Shown: positions 11,046 to 23,900 of the stretch, in pieces
How positions within the stretch are numbered: position 1 is the stretch's first letter
Layout: every line of letters starts with the position of its first letter
Origin: Rhodoblastus sp963703385
Lineage (GTDB): Bacteria; Pseudomonadota; Alphaproteobacteria; Rhizobiales; Beijerinckiaceae
Length of the DNA: 64,000 bases
NCBI GenBank assembly: GCA_963703385.1
Contig: OY969816.1
Span: 3,844,001 to 3,908,000 of the forward strand
Direction: 5' to 3'
The notes under the pieces: model-generated
Database searches by the model: none
Seen by the model: only the letters and a program-made list of their open reading frames with translations
Told to the model about the DNA's origin: nothing
Made by a program: the position numbers and the translations under genes

Positions 11046-11105
11046 CCCGCCCCCCTCAGCGGAATCAATCTAACAGATCAACGCGTTTCCACACAGGCTG
11101 GACCC
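9785..11105 (-). mobile_element. IS1182-family element, copy 1 (truncated)
   Basis: This is nearly identical to the element at 52574-54170 but in the opposite orientation. The terminal inverted repeat (cgcgtttccacacaggctgg, about 11082-11101) is present at the transposase-start end. The other end is lost: similarity to copy 2 stops at about 9785, where IS110 sequence begins. Confidence 0.85.
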
Positions 11106-11922
11106 ATTGCCGTCATACGCAGAGCTTGCCCTGCGCGTCAATCAAGGGTTCGAAGCGGACCTTGCCGCGATCGTGACCGTGATCTGGACGTTCCGCGACT
11201 AACGCCGGACAGGCTTCAGGCAACTTCACACGATATCTCTGTAAATCAGCACGACCTTGGAACCTATCCCGTTTCCGTGCGAGCATATTGATTTGATGAA
11301 CGATTTGAATCGGTCGCGAGGATCCACATCGGCGCCGATCGAGACGCCTCCGAAAATCGACTTTCTCGATTGTCTTCAAACGAGTACTGCTTTTGCCCGG
11401 AGCAGCCCCGCTCTGGAGCGGATTAATCCCGATCACAGAATTTTGAAATCAAACGTGGTGGAGATCGACTTCTCGGAGGCCCTGAGCTGAACTACGTTAT
11501 CCCAATCGATGGGCGGATGGGCCCTCAACTGGTAAATGTCGGTCAAAAGCGGCAATAAGTTCATTAAAAATGAGCTTTATCGCCAAGTAGGTACCAGTGT
11601 GACCAAAGGTGTTGGATGCTAAAGGCTACAGCTTTCGCTGGGATAGCCATTAACCGGCATCTCAGTTAAGTTGGGTGTTGTCAACAACACTGTTGCAGCT
11701 CATCGACATGCGACGTGTTGTTGTTAACACATCGAATGTATATCAGCGCTTGAAGTATTCGCGATTCCGCAACGTAAGCACAAATTTAGACGTCGCTCCA
11801 GCGACATAGAGACGGAGAGTGCCCGCCAGACGCGGCGCAGTATTGCCGACATTGCTCGACGCGTTCGCCCCATGTGGAAATTGAGGAAGGAGCCGCCACC
11901 GGCGCCTTCGAAGGGGGGGGCT
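11106..11922. other. Long region upstream of the giant adhesin
   Basis: About 800 bases between IS1182 and the adhesin start. A 77-codon plus-strand ORF (11257-11490) has no recognisable product and no clear ribosome site, so I do not call it. A small stem gtgttg/caacac is at 11675-11690. The adhesin promoter must lie here, but no convincing -35/-10 pair was seen. Confidence 0.4.
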
Positions 11923-14900
11923 ATGACTGCAACCTTCTGGGTCGTCAGCAACGGCAACTGGGATACGGCTGCAAACTGGAACACCGGCGTGGCGCCAGGG
12001 GCGGCCGACGAAGCGGTTATCTCCGCGTCGGGTAGTTACACCGTCACGATCTCGACCCCAATAACGGTCGCGTCGATCATGGTCGACAACGCGGCGACGA
12101 CGTTGTCCGTCAATGATCCCGGACAAACGGTGACAGACTCAGGCGACCTCGTCGATGGCGGCCAATTGCTGGTTGACTGGTCAGGAGGGCAAGGCGGAAC
12201 CAGCCTTTCGATTGGCGGCGCCCTGACCAGCAGCAACTTTGTCGGCATCGGCAACCTCTCGCTGAGCGCGCCAACTTTGGTGACGGCGAACGCGCTGGTC
12301 GATACAGGGACCATCGACATTTACGGCAGCTCCAGCAATCAAGCCGCACTCGACGTTAATGCGCCGGCGGGCTTCGGCGTGTCCGGAGTGCTTACGGGCG
12401 TTCTCAGTCTAGTCGGCGACGCGCTGCTGGAATTTTCCAGCGGCCAAATCACGACAATTGCGAACAACGCCACCCTGGCTCTCGACGGTCCTGAGGCGTT
12501 CGTCGCCGACAGCGGCGGCACGAGCAGCAACAGCGCGCTGACCGGCCTTTCACAAAACGCCGGCGTCTTGAATTTGCGCGACGGAGCCTCTGTTTCCGTC
12601 AGCGGAGATTTAGAGAACAGCGGCCAGATCAACGTCGACAACTATGGCAACGACAGCGGCAGTGGCCTGTCGGTCGCCGGCACGCTGACCAACGCGGGCG
12701 GCCTGGGCATCGGCGACTCCGGATTGACCGCCCCGGACACGGTGACAGTCGGAGCGCTCGTCAACGCCGGCGCGATCTCCATTTCCGGTAATGCGAGCGC
12801 TGGCGAAAAGGCGACGTTGGACGTCAACGGCATAGCTGGATCCGGAGCGCCCGGATTGTTGACAGGAGCCGTCGACCTTACGGGCGATGCGCTGCTGGAA
12901 TTCTCAAGCGGCCAAATCACGACCGTTGCGAACAACGCCACGTTGACGCTCGACGGTCCCGAGGCCTTGGTGGCCGACAGCGGCGCCACGACGAGCAACA
13001 GCGCGCTGAGCGGCCTTTCACAAAACGCCGGCGTCTTGAATTTGCGCGACGGAGCCTCTGTTTCCGTCAGCGGAGATATAGAGAACAACGGCCAGATCAA
13101 TGTCGACAACTACGGCAACGACAGCGGCAGCGGCCTATCGGTTGTCGGCACGCTGACCAACGCGGGCGGCTTGGGCATCGGCGACTCCGGATTGACCGCC
13201 CCGGACACGGTGACAGTCGGCGCGCTCGTCAACGCCGGCGTGATCTCCATTTCCGGTAACGCGAGCGCCGGCGAAAAGGCGACGTTGGACGTCAACGGCA
13301 TAGCTGGATCCGGAGCGCCCGGATTGTTGACAGGAGCCGTCGACCTTACGGGCGATGCGCTGCTGGAATTCTCAAGCGGCCAAATCACGACCGTTGCGAA
13401 CAACGCCACGTTGACGCTCGACGGTCCCGAGGCGTTGGTGGCCGACAGCGGCGCCACGACGAGCAACAGCGCGCTGAGCGGCCTTTCACAAAACGCCGGC
13501 ATCTTGAATTTGCGCGACGGAGCCTCTGTTTCCGTCAGCGGAGATTTAGAGAACAGCGGCCAGATCAATGTCGACAACTATGGCAACGACAGCGGCAGCG
13601 GCCTATCGGTCGCCGGCACGCTGACCAACGCGGGCGGCCTGGGCATCGGCGACTCCGGATTGACCGCCCCGGACACGGTAACGGTCGGAGCGCTCGTCAA
13701 CACGGGCTCGACCACTTTGTCGGGCAGCACGACCGACCAGGCGACGTTGACGGTCAACGGGGTCGCAGACAATGCGGGAAGCACTGTTATCGGCGCCGAT
13801 TCCGACCTCAATGTGACAGGGGGCGACAACTATGCGCAGGCTGCGGGAACCACGACGGTCACCGGCGCTCTTGCGGCCACGGACATCGACGTCACCGGCG
13901 GCACGCTCGACGGCGCCGGCACGGTCACGGGCAACGTGGTCAATACCGGCGGCGTTGTGCAAGGCGGGACGAATTCTCCGGGCGCCCTGACAATCGATGG
14001 CGACTACACGCAAGGCGCAACCGGCGAGCTCCAGGCGCTCATTACCGGAACGGCGAGCGGCCAGGTCGGCGCCTTAAATGTCTCTGGGAATGTCAATCTC
14101 CAGAACGGCCTTCTCGAACTGGATTTCAGCAATTTTACGCCTGCGCTTGGCCAGTCCTTCACGCTGATGACCTTCACCCCCGGCGCATTGTCGGGAACGT
14201 TCGGAACCATCGAAGACGGCGGATATGTCGGCGACGGCGGCAGCGTCGACATCGGCGGCGGCTTGAGTTTGGCTCTCACCTACGACGACGCCGGCGGCAC
14301 GATCACGGCCCAGGTCGTGAGCTCAAATGCAACCGATAGCTGGAACGGCGACAACGCGAACTGGAGCACGGCGAGCGATTGGAGCACGGGCGCCGTTCCG
14401 GGCTCGTCCGACAACGCCGTCCTCGGCGGAACAAGCGGCTATACGGTCACCATCGCGGCGCCGATCTCGCCCGCCGCATCACTCGACATCAGCGATTCCA
14501 GCGCAACGCTTTCCATTCAAGACACGACCACCCAACTCGCCAATGGCGACGTCACCAATGTTGGCGCGGTCAATGTCGATTCGTCCAGCGCGGGCGGCAG
14601 CGCCGTCACCATTGGCGGAACTCTCCGCAACGCCGGGACCTTCCGGATCGGCAACAGCGGCATCACTTCCTCGGCTTCGGTCACCGCCTCCGGGCTGGAC
14701 AACCTTGCGACCAACAATGTTGCTGAAGGCGTCATCGACCTGACCGGCGGTTCCGCCTCCGGCAATTCCGACGAGGCTGAACTCAATATCCTCGCGGCGG
14801 CGCCGTCGTCGCTGACCGGCCAATTCAATTTGGCCGGCGATGCGCTTCTCCAATTCTCCAGCGGCGGCATTGCCGGGATCGGCGGCGGCTCCGGCCTTAC

Positions 14901-17900
14901 GCTCATCGGCGGCGCGCCTCAGGTGGCCATCAGCGGCAATAGTTCCAACAACAACGCGCTTGATACGCTCGCCGCGAATGACGGGACATTGGACCTGATC
15001 GCCGGCGCCGCGATAACCACCAACGCCGGCGTGAATTTCGACAATACGGGTGCGATCGACCTCGACAATTTCATCCAGCCAGGCGGCAGCTCGCTGACGA
15101 TCGGCGGCGTGCTGACCAACAGCGGCCAAATCCAGCTCGGCGCCGCAGGCCTCGAGCGATACGACAACGACGGCATTATCGCCCCCGACATGCTTACCGC
15201 GAACGGGTTGAACAATTCCGGCAGCATCGCGATCCTCGGCAGCACCGCCGCCGTCAACCCGGCTCAGGCGTCGGTCAATATTCTCGCGGCGGCGCCGACG
15301 ACGCTGACGGGAACGTTTTCGCTCGCCGGCAACGCGCTGGTCCAATTCGCCAGCGGCGGCATTACTTCGCTCGGCGGCGGCTCGGGCCTGACGCTCAGCG
15401 GCGCCATGTCACAGGTGGCGATCAGCGGCGCCAGCGGCGACAATAACGCACTAACCAACCTCACCGAGAACGATGGCAACCTCCATCTGGACGATGGCGC
15501 TTCGATCGCGACCAATGCTGGAGTGAATTTCGACAATATCGGAACCTTGGGCATCGACAGTGGCGATTATGACACAGTTGGCAGCAGCCTGACGATCGGC
15601 GGCGTGCTGACCAACAGCGGCCAGATCGCCTTGGGCAACGGCGGCAATTCGTCTGAAACCCTGACGGCTGGCGGCTTGAACAATCTCGTCGCCCCGAATG
15701 ACGATATCGTGCTCGTCGGCAATACGACCCCCGGAAGTTCAAGCCAGGCGCTCTTCAACATCCTCGCGGCGGCGCCGTCGATTCTGGCCGGCCAGTTCAA
15801 CCTGTCGGGCAATGCGCTGCTGCAATTCGCCAGCGGCGCCATCACTTCGATCGGCGGAAGCTCGAGCCTGACGCTCAACGGCGGCGCGGCGCAGGTGGCG
15901 ATCAGCGGAAACACTGCCAACAATAACGCGCTGGACACGCTCGCCGAGAACGATGGCGACCTCCATCTGGACGACGGCGCTTCGATCGCGACCAATGCCG
16001 GAGTTAATTTCGACAATACCGGAGCCTTGGGCATCGACAATGGCGATTACGACGCCGGTGGCAGCTCCCTGACGATCGGCGGCGCGCTGACCAACAGCGG
16101 CCAGATCGCCTTGGGCAACGGCGGCAATTCCTCCGAAACTCTGACGGCCGGCGGTCTCGATAATCTGGTCGCCCCGAATGACGATATCGTGCTGGCGGGC
16201 AATACCGCCGCTGGAAGCACAAGCCAGGCCCTGCTCAACGTCCTTGCGGCGGCGCCGTCGATTCTGACTGGCGCATATACGCTCGTGGGGAACGCATTGC
16301 TGCAATTCGCCGGCGGCGGCATTACCTCGATCGGCGGAGCATCGAGCCTTACGCTGAATGGCGCGACGCCGCAGGTGGCGATCAGCGGCGCCAGCGGCAA
16401 TAATAATGCGCTGGACACGCTCGCCGAGAATGACGGGACGCTGCAACTGGTCAACGGCGCGGCGATCGCGACCAATCCGGGGACCGATTTCGACAACAAT
16501 GGAAATCTTCAAGTGGACGCCGGAGGAAATGGCGGCGGCAGCCTCGCCGTCGGCGGCGTGCTGACCAACGACGGCTATGCCCAGATCGGCAATGACGGTC
16601 TTTCGATCGCCACTCCCGTGAGCGCGAGCGGCCTCGACAACGCGGGCGCCTTTAATCTCTCGGACGCCACTCTGTCGCTCACCGGCGCCCTTGATAACAG
16701 CGGCAATCTCAACATCGGCGACGGCGGCATTTCTCTGCCCACCAGTGTGAGCGCGGCGAGTCTCGACAATGTCGAGGCGGGCGCCATCACGCTTACCGGC
16801 GACGCCGCCGCAACGGCTTCCCTCGTCATCCAGGGTCTCGCGACCAATGCCGCCACTCTCCAGTTGAATCCCGGCGGCTTCGCCGAACTGGGCGGGCTCG
16901 ACAATATCGGAACGGTCAATCTCTCCGGCAACGCCGGGACGCCGTCGAGCCTCGGAATCATCGGTTCGGCTGCGAACGACGGCGCGATCAATATCGGCGC
17001 CTTTGCCCAGATGGGCGTCACCGGCAGTTTCGACGACTCCGGCGCCATCACGCTGGCAGGTTCGCTCGACCTTGGCGGTCCGATGACGGTTGACCCGCTT
17101 GCCAGCCTGTCGATGCAGGGCGGCAGCGTGATCGGCAATGGCGCCATTACGATCGATGCGGGCGCCAATGTGTCGGGCGATGGCGCGATCTCGGTTACTA
17201 CGACCAACGACGGCGCGATAACGGCGAGCGGCGGGCTGCTCGACGTCGCCTCGGCCATCGCCGGCACGGGAGCGCTGGCGATCGGCGCCAGCGGCGCGGA
17301 ACTCGAGATCGGCGGAGCGACCACCGAGAGCATGTCGTTTGGCGGCAATGTCGGCACGCTGAAGCTCGATGCGCCAACAAGCTTTACTGGCGCGATTACT
17401 GGCCTCGTGCAGGGCGACACTATCGATCTTGCCGGCGTTCAGGCGACCAGCGCCGTCGTCAACGGCTCGACGCTGACGGTCACCGCAGGATCGCAGACGC
17501 TGACCTATCAGGTCGCTGGCGCCGGCCTGTCCGGCAATGTCTTCGTGATCGAGAACGACCAGCACGGCGGCTCCGACCTGGTGCTCGGCCCGCCCGGCCC
17601 GGTGATTTCGGGGCCGGGTGCCCAGACCGTGTTCACGGACTTCCCAGCGGTGCTAGGACCGATCAGCATCGCCGATCCGACCGCCGGCAATTCCCCACTC
17701 ACTGTGACGGTCAGCGATGCCGCCGGGCTGCTGTCCGCCGCCCCGGCCGGCGCCGGCACCGTCAGCGGCGACGACACCAACGCACTGACGCTGACCGGCG
17801 ACCTACCTGATATCGACGCGATGCTGGCGGGTCTAACTTACCTTGGCGCAAGCGCGGGGACCGACACCGTCAATATTCAGGTGACAGACAGTGGTCAGAG

Positions 17901-20900
17901 CACCGCAGCGCTAAGCCTCGCACTGACTACAGATGCGGTGCCAATCACTGCCCCTGTGTTAAATGCGCCGAATTCCGAGACAACAATTGTCGGCACGTCA
18001 ACCGCAATGGGAGGCATCAGTGTTTCGGATCCGTATGCCGAGACTACCGGACAGTCGCTGGCGCTGAATTTGCAGCTTCCGGCTGGCGCGGGAACCCTAG
18101 ACGTTAACGGTCCCTCGGGGCCCGTAGTCACAGGAGCGGGTACTAACGATCTTATGATTACAGGAACTGTTGAGCAGCTTAACAATGATATCGGCGACGC
18201 GATACAAAATAAGATTATTGCCTACGGTCTGGCGGCTTTAGCAAGCACAGTTTTCGCCAGTTTCGAGCAAGGAATATTCCAGGCTGAAAAGGTCACTTTG
18301 GTGGCCATTTCTCTGAGCGACGCTGAGCAAGCGGCCCCAGGTCTTTATTCTCTTGAAGCATACGAGAATGCGGAGCTAGCCACTAAGATGGCAGAAGCTG
18401 CGGCCGAGCTACTGAAATTATTTAAAGAGGCTCAGGAAAAATCACAAGAATGGGCCGAAAACATCGAACAGCTAGTAGATGGCTCACAATCAGAAATCGT
18501 GGCGACGACTTTTGGTGACGCCCATATTGTAACCTTTGACGGCGGCCTTTACGATCTTAACGCTAAAGGTGAGTTCATCTTAGCGGAGTCGACTGAACCG
18601 GGTGACTCGTTCCAAGTGCAGGTCCGACTTCAGCCCTGGAATGACAGCCAGTCGGCAACTGTAATTACACAAGTAGCGGTTGAGGTTGGTACTGATCGAG
18701 TAACGATTGGTATTGGGCGAGCCGACATCGTGCTCGTTGACGGCTCCCCCACGGCGCTCAGCCTCACTAATCCAATTGCTCTCGACGCAGGGGCGCTTAT
18801 TCAGACGTCGTCGAATGGCTACCTCATCGCCACGACGAGCGGCGAAACGGTCGCTGTAACTGATTACGGTTCGTACCTTTCTGTCAGCGTTGGCCCGGGG
18901 GAAAGTGCGGGCGCAATGGCTGGCTTAATGGGGCCGGACACCGCTCAGGCCAACGATTTCACGCTACCCGACGGAACTGTACTTCAGCAGCCACTCACTA
19001 CCGCCCAGCTTTACAGCACGTTCGCAAATGCATGGCGTGTGACACAACCTACATCAATTCTTGACTATGCCCCTGGTCAGAGCACTGCGACATTTACGGA
19101 CACGAATTTTCCCGAAACCCCGATTACACTGAGTGACCTGCCGGCGGATATTGTTAGCGTGGCCGCTGCGGCGGCTGGCGGCATCACAGACCCCAACGTC
19201 GCCGCGGCAGCGGAGTTTGACTACCTCGTCACCGGCAACGCGAGCTTCGTCGATAGCGATTCAACCGTTTCGGAGAGTGAGGTCTCAACAGGTCAGACAG
19301 CTACGCCCGCGCAGGTCACACCGAGTTCGACTCCCCCAGCGATGCTTGGGGTTATTGCAAGCGAAGTGGATGTTGCGGAATCGCAAACCGGGCCAACAGC
19401 GGTCACTTTCGACGTCTATCTCACCGCGGCGGAGAGTAGCGACACTGAGGTGGACTACGAGGTGGTCGCGCCGAACTCGGACGATCTTGGCGCATCGGCA
19501 TTCGGTGGCGCGCTGCCGTCGGGCGAGATCACGCTGGCGGCAGGTGCGACAAGCAGTAGTTTCACGATCGATGTACCGGAGGGTGCGCTTGGCAGTCTGT
19601 CGAGCGCGGATCTCGCCGTAGCCATCAGTTCTCCGGGTGCAACGTCCATTTTCGCGCCCGACGCACAGGCGGTCGTCGTTGCGCCTGAGCCCGGGCCACC
19701 GCCCTTGCCGGAGATCGCGTACCTCACCACCTTCGGTAATTTCATACAGGATGGCAACAACTATACGCTGGACCTAGGTGCCGTTCAGCTAGGCGAAACG
19801 TTGCCAACGTTGAAGTTCGCGATCGAGAATGCGGCGAACGCACCGTCCGATCAGCTCACTGGCACGTTCGCTGTACCGACCGTCGTCGGCTTCTCGGTCT
19901 CAGGCGATACCATCCCCACGCCGATCGATGCCGGTGACAGCTACCAGGGCCTTACGGTTAGCATCAACCAGGACAAGTTCGGCGCCCAGGACGAGACCAT
20001 CACTTTCGATCCGGTCGACACCAATGCTAGCGGCTATTCGGCGCCGCTCTCCCCGATCACCCTGACCATTGCCGACACGCTCGAACTGCCGAGCATGATT
20101 TACAGCCAGGCTTTCGGCGACGTGCATATCATCACCTATAACGGCCTCACCTATAACTTCCAGGCCACCGGCGATTTCGTGTTGGCGCAGTCGCGCATTC
20201 CCGGCGACAATTTCCAGATCCAGATGCAGCTCGCGCCATGGTACGCCGGCGCGTCGGTGACCACGATCCAAGAGGTCGCGATCGCGCTTGGCGCCGACGA
20301 CGTCACCTTCAGCTGGATGCGTGGCAATACGGTTCTGGTCGATGGCGCCGCGACGACGCTGAGCATGGCCGACCCGACGCTGACGCTGTCGGGCGGCTCG
20401 ATCACCGAAGTCTCGCCGAGCATGTTCAAGGTCAACTGGAACACCGGCGAGACCATGACGGTCTCCAACGTTACTCCATTTGCTGGTGAGTACCCGGACT
20501 TCATTTCCATCACCGATGGCGTTCCCGGCAATGTCGGCCCCGGCGCCTATGCCGGCCTGCAAGGCGAGGACGAGGGCCAGCAAAACGATATCCAGCTCGC
20601 CGACGGCCAGGTTTTGCCGCAGCCGGTGAGTTCGGCCGAGCTTTATGGCGAATACGCCAATTCCTGGGCGGTCAGCTCGGCAACCTCGTTGTTCGGGGCG
20701 CCACTCCTGCCCACCAGCGCGCCCGCCGATCCGCTGACGCTCTCCGACCTGCCGCAAAACCTGGTCAACCAGGCGGCGGCGCTGGTGGCCGCCGCCGGCA
20801 TCACCGATCCCGGCATCGCGCAGGCAGCCGAACTCGATTATCTCGCGACCGGCGACCCGAGCTTCATCACCGCCGACGCGAACATCCAGCAGCAGGTCGT

Positions 20901-23900
20901 CGCCACCACCCCGGCGACGGTGACCGCCAGCACGACGCCGGCGATCGCGGTCGGAGTCGGGGCGAATGCCGCGAGCGTGACCGAGGCGGCGAGCGGCGAG
21001 ACGGCGGTCACCTTCAACGCCTATCTGACCGGCGCCGAGGTGGCCGACACGACGGTCGATTATGCAGTCGTCTCTCCCGGCGCCGGCTATCTCGGCGCCT
21101 CCGCCTTCGGCGGCACACTGCCGTCAAGCAGCGTCACCATTGCCGCCGGCCAGACCACCGCGCAGTTCACCATCGATCTGCCGCAAGGCGCGCTCGGCTC
21201 CGATCCGAGCGACAATCTCCAGGTCGAGGTGAGCGACACCGCCGGCGTCCCGATTTTTGCGCCGACGGCGCAGACCGAGATCGTCAACAACCAGCCCGAA
21301 CCAGGCAATCTGGCGCAGCCGGTGCTTGCCGAAATCAGCGGCGACGGGACGTTGTCGTTCGATTCCAGCACAAATACCTATACGCTCAATCTCGGCGGAT
21401 TGGTCGAAGGCAGCGCCTTGCAGGCGGTGCAACTCGCCGTGGTCAACGCCGCGACGGTCCCTGCCGACAATCTCGGCGGCAGTTTTACCGCGCCCACCGG
21501 CACAGGCTTCACCATTACCGGCAACGACCTGCCGTCGTCGCTGGCGCCTGGGGAGAACTATCAGGGCCTGTATGTTTCGGTGAAGACGAACGCCACAGGC
21601 TCGAACGCCATGACCATGACGTTCGACCCGACCGACGTCAACGACAGCGGCTACTCGGCGGCGCTAACCCCCATCACGCTCGACATCGTCGACTCGGTGA
21701 CGGCGGCGGCGACGCCGACCGTCAACACCCCGACGACGATCATTTTCCCGAATGCGCATGTCGGCGCGACCGACAGCCAGCATGTCAGCGTCACCAATTC
21801 GGCGGCGGCAGGCGCGGCCAATCTCGATGTGACCCTGACGGCCAGCGGCGAGGCAACGGCGAGCGGCGCAATATCGCAATTGGCGCCGGGCGCGACCGAC
21901 GCAACTGACCTTTCCGTCGGACTCAACACCAGCGCCGCCGGGCCGCAGAGCGGCTCGGTCACCGAAAATTTCGTCTCCGATCTCGGCGGCGGCAACACCT
22001 CGCCGATCGCCTTGGCCGATCCATACATCGACGTCTTCGGCGGCGTGTATCGCCTTGCCGACCCCTCGATTCTGTCCAACCCTCTCACCGTCCATGTCGG
22101 CGATTCCGGCGATCAGACGCTGACCATCACCAATATTGACCCCAGTGACGGTTATTCGGAAAATCTGATCGCGACGGTCGTCGGCACAACCGGCGCATTG
22201 ACCGCAAGCGGCACGACCGGCGATATCGCGCCGCAAGCCGACGGAACGATCGCGGTGAAATTCTCGACCGCGACGGCCGGTTCGGTCGGCACGGTGACGC
22301 TCGACCTCAAGTCAGACGGCACGGGCATTGACGGCCTGGGAATGACCGATCTCGGCGACGTGACGATCCCGGTGGCGGTGACGAGCGGCAACGTTCCGGC
22401 GGCGGCCCAGTTCGAGGAACTCTCCGGCGGCGGGACCTTCAGCCAGAAAGGCAGCGCCTACAGTCTCAACCTCGGCACGATCACGGCCCCCACAACCGTG
22501 AATCTGGGCGTGCTCAACAGCGCGGAGGCGCCGGCCGATACGCTGGCGGGCAGCTTCACGATCAGCGGCGCTACCGAATTCACCAACAGCGGCTTTGACG
22601 CATTCTCAGGCATCAGCGCAGGTTCTGCCGACACTGCTCCGACGGTGACGCTATTCACCGGCGTCACCGGCGCTTTCAGTGAGACCATCACGCTGCAGCC
22701 GACCGACGCTACGACGGACACTGCACTGTCGACCGAGACGCTAACCATTACCGGAACGGTCAACACCGCCACCCCGCCGTCGATCACGGCGCCGAGTGCC
22801 GTCACTGTGCAGCAGAGCCAGGCTTCGCCTGTAACCGGCATCAGCATTACCGACCCCGACGCAATCAGCGCCAACCAGACGGTTACGGTGAACCTCGCCG
22901 ACAGCGCCGGGCTGTTGACGGCCAACACCGGCGCGACCGGCGGCGGCGGCACGATCACCGGCAGCGGCACAACAGCGCTGGCCGTCTCCGGAACGCTGGC
23001 GCAGGTCAACGCCGATTTGACCACGCTGACCGACACGGACGGCACGACATCAGCGGACAGCATTGTCGTTGGCTCATCCGATAGCGTAGGGGGCGTCGCG
23101 ACGCCGGCAACGATTGCGGTAACCGTTCAGGCGCAGCAGACCGCGACCGTCGGCATCAACCCGATCGACGGGAACAACATCATCGACTACGCTGAGGCGA
23201 ATGCCGCCACTGGCGTGCCCTTGAGCGGTTCCGTCAGCGGATTGGCGGCCGGCGCTACATTCACGGTTTCCGTCGTCGATGGCTCTTTCGCGGCGGATTA
23301 CACGGCGATTGTGAACAGTGCCGCGACCGGCTGGACCGCGAGCATGCCGTCGAGCGATGCGGTGACGCTGCCCAACGGCGCCGCAACGTTCACTGCGCAA
23401 GTCAACGCCTCAATCCAGGCCTCCGAGTTTGTTACGGTCGCGGAGACGCTGCCGACGGTGACAATCTCGCCGGTCGACGGCGACAACGTCATCAATCATC
23501 CCGAAGCCAGCGCCGCCGCCGGCGTGCCTCTGGCCGGGACGGTGTCGGGCCTTGCGGCCGGCGCGACCTTCGACGTGTCGGTGAGCGACGGCGCCTTCTC
23601 GAACAACTACACGGCGACCGTCGACGCCGCCGGAACCGGCTGGACGGCGACCATCCCCGAGGCCGACGCCATCACCCTGCCGAACGGAACCGCGACGCTC
23701 ACGGCGCAAGTGACCGACGCTTACGGCAACCAGTCGACCCTGGCGACGGACCAAGTCACCGTGGCCGAAACCCTGCCGACGGTGACAATCTCGCCGGTCG
23801 ACGGCGACAACGTCATCAATCGTTCCGAGGCCAACGCCGCCGCCGGCGTGCCTCTGGCCGGGACGGTGTCGGGCCTTGCGGCCGGCGCGACCTTCGACGT

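Noticed and set aside
11257..11490. A 77-codon ORF upstream of the adhesin
   Set aside because: No ribosome site, no recognisable protein, and it lies in decayed island DNA.
15739..17565. A 608-codon minus-strand ORF opposite the adhesin
   Set aside because: Arises from the repetitive GC-rich adhesin codons; no start signal or family resemblance.
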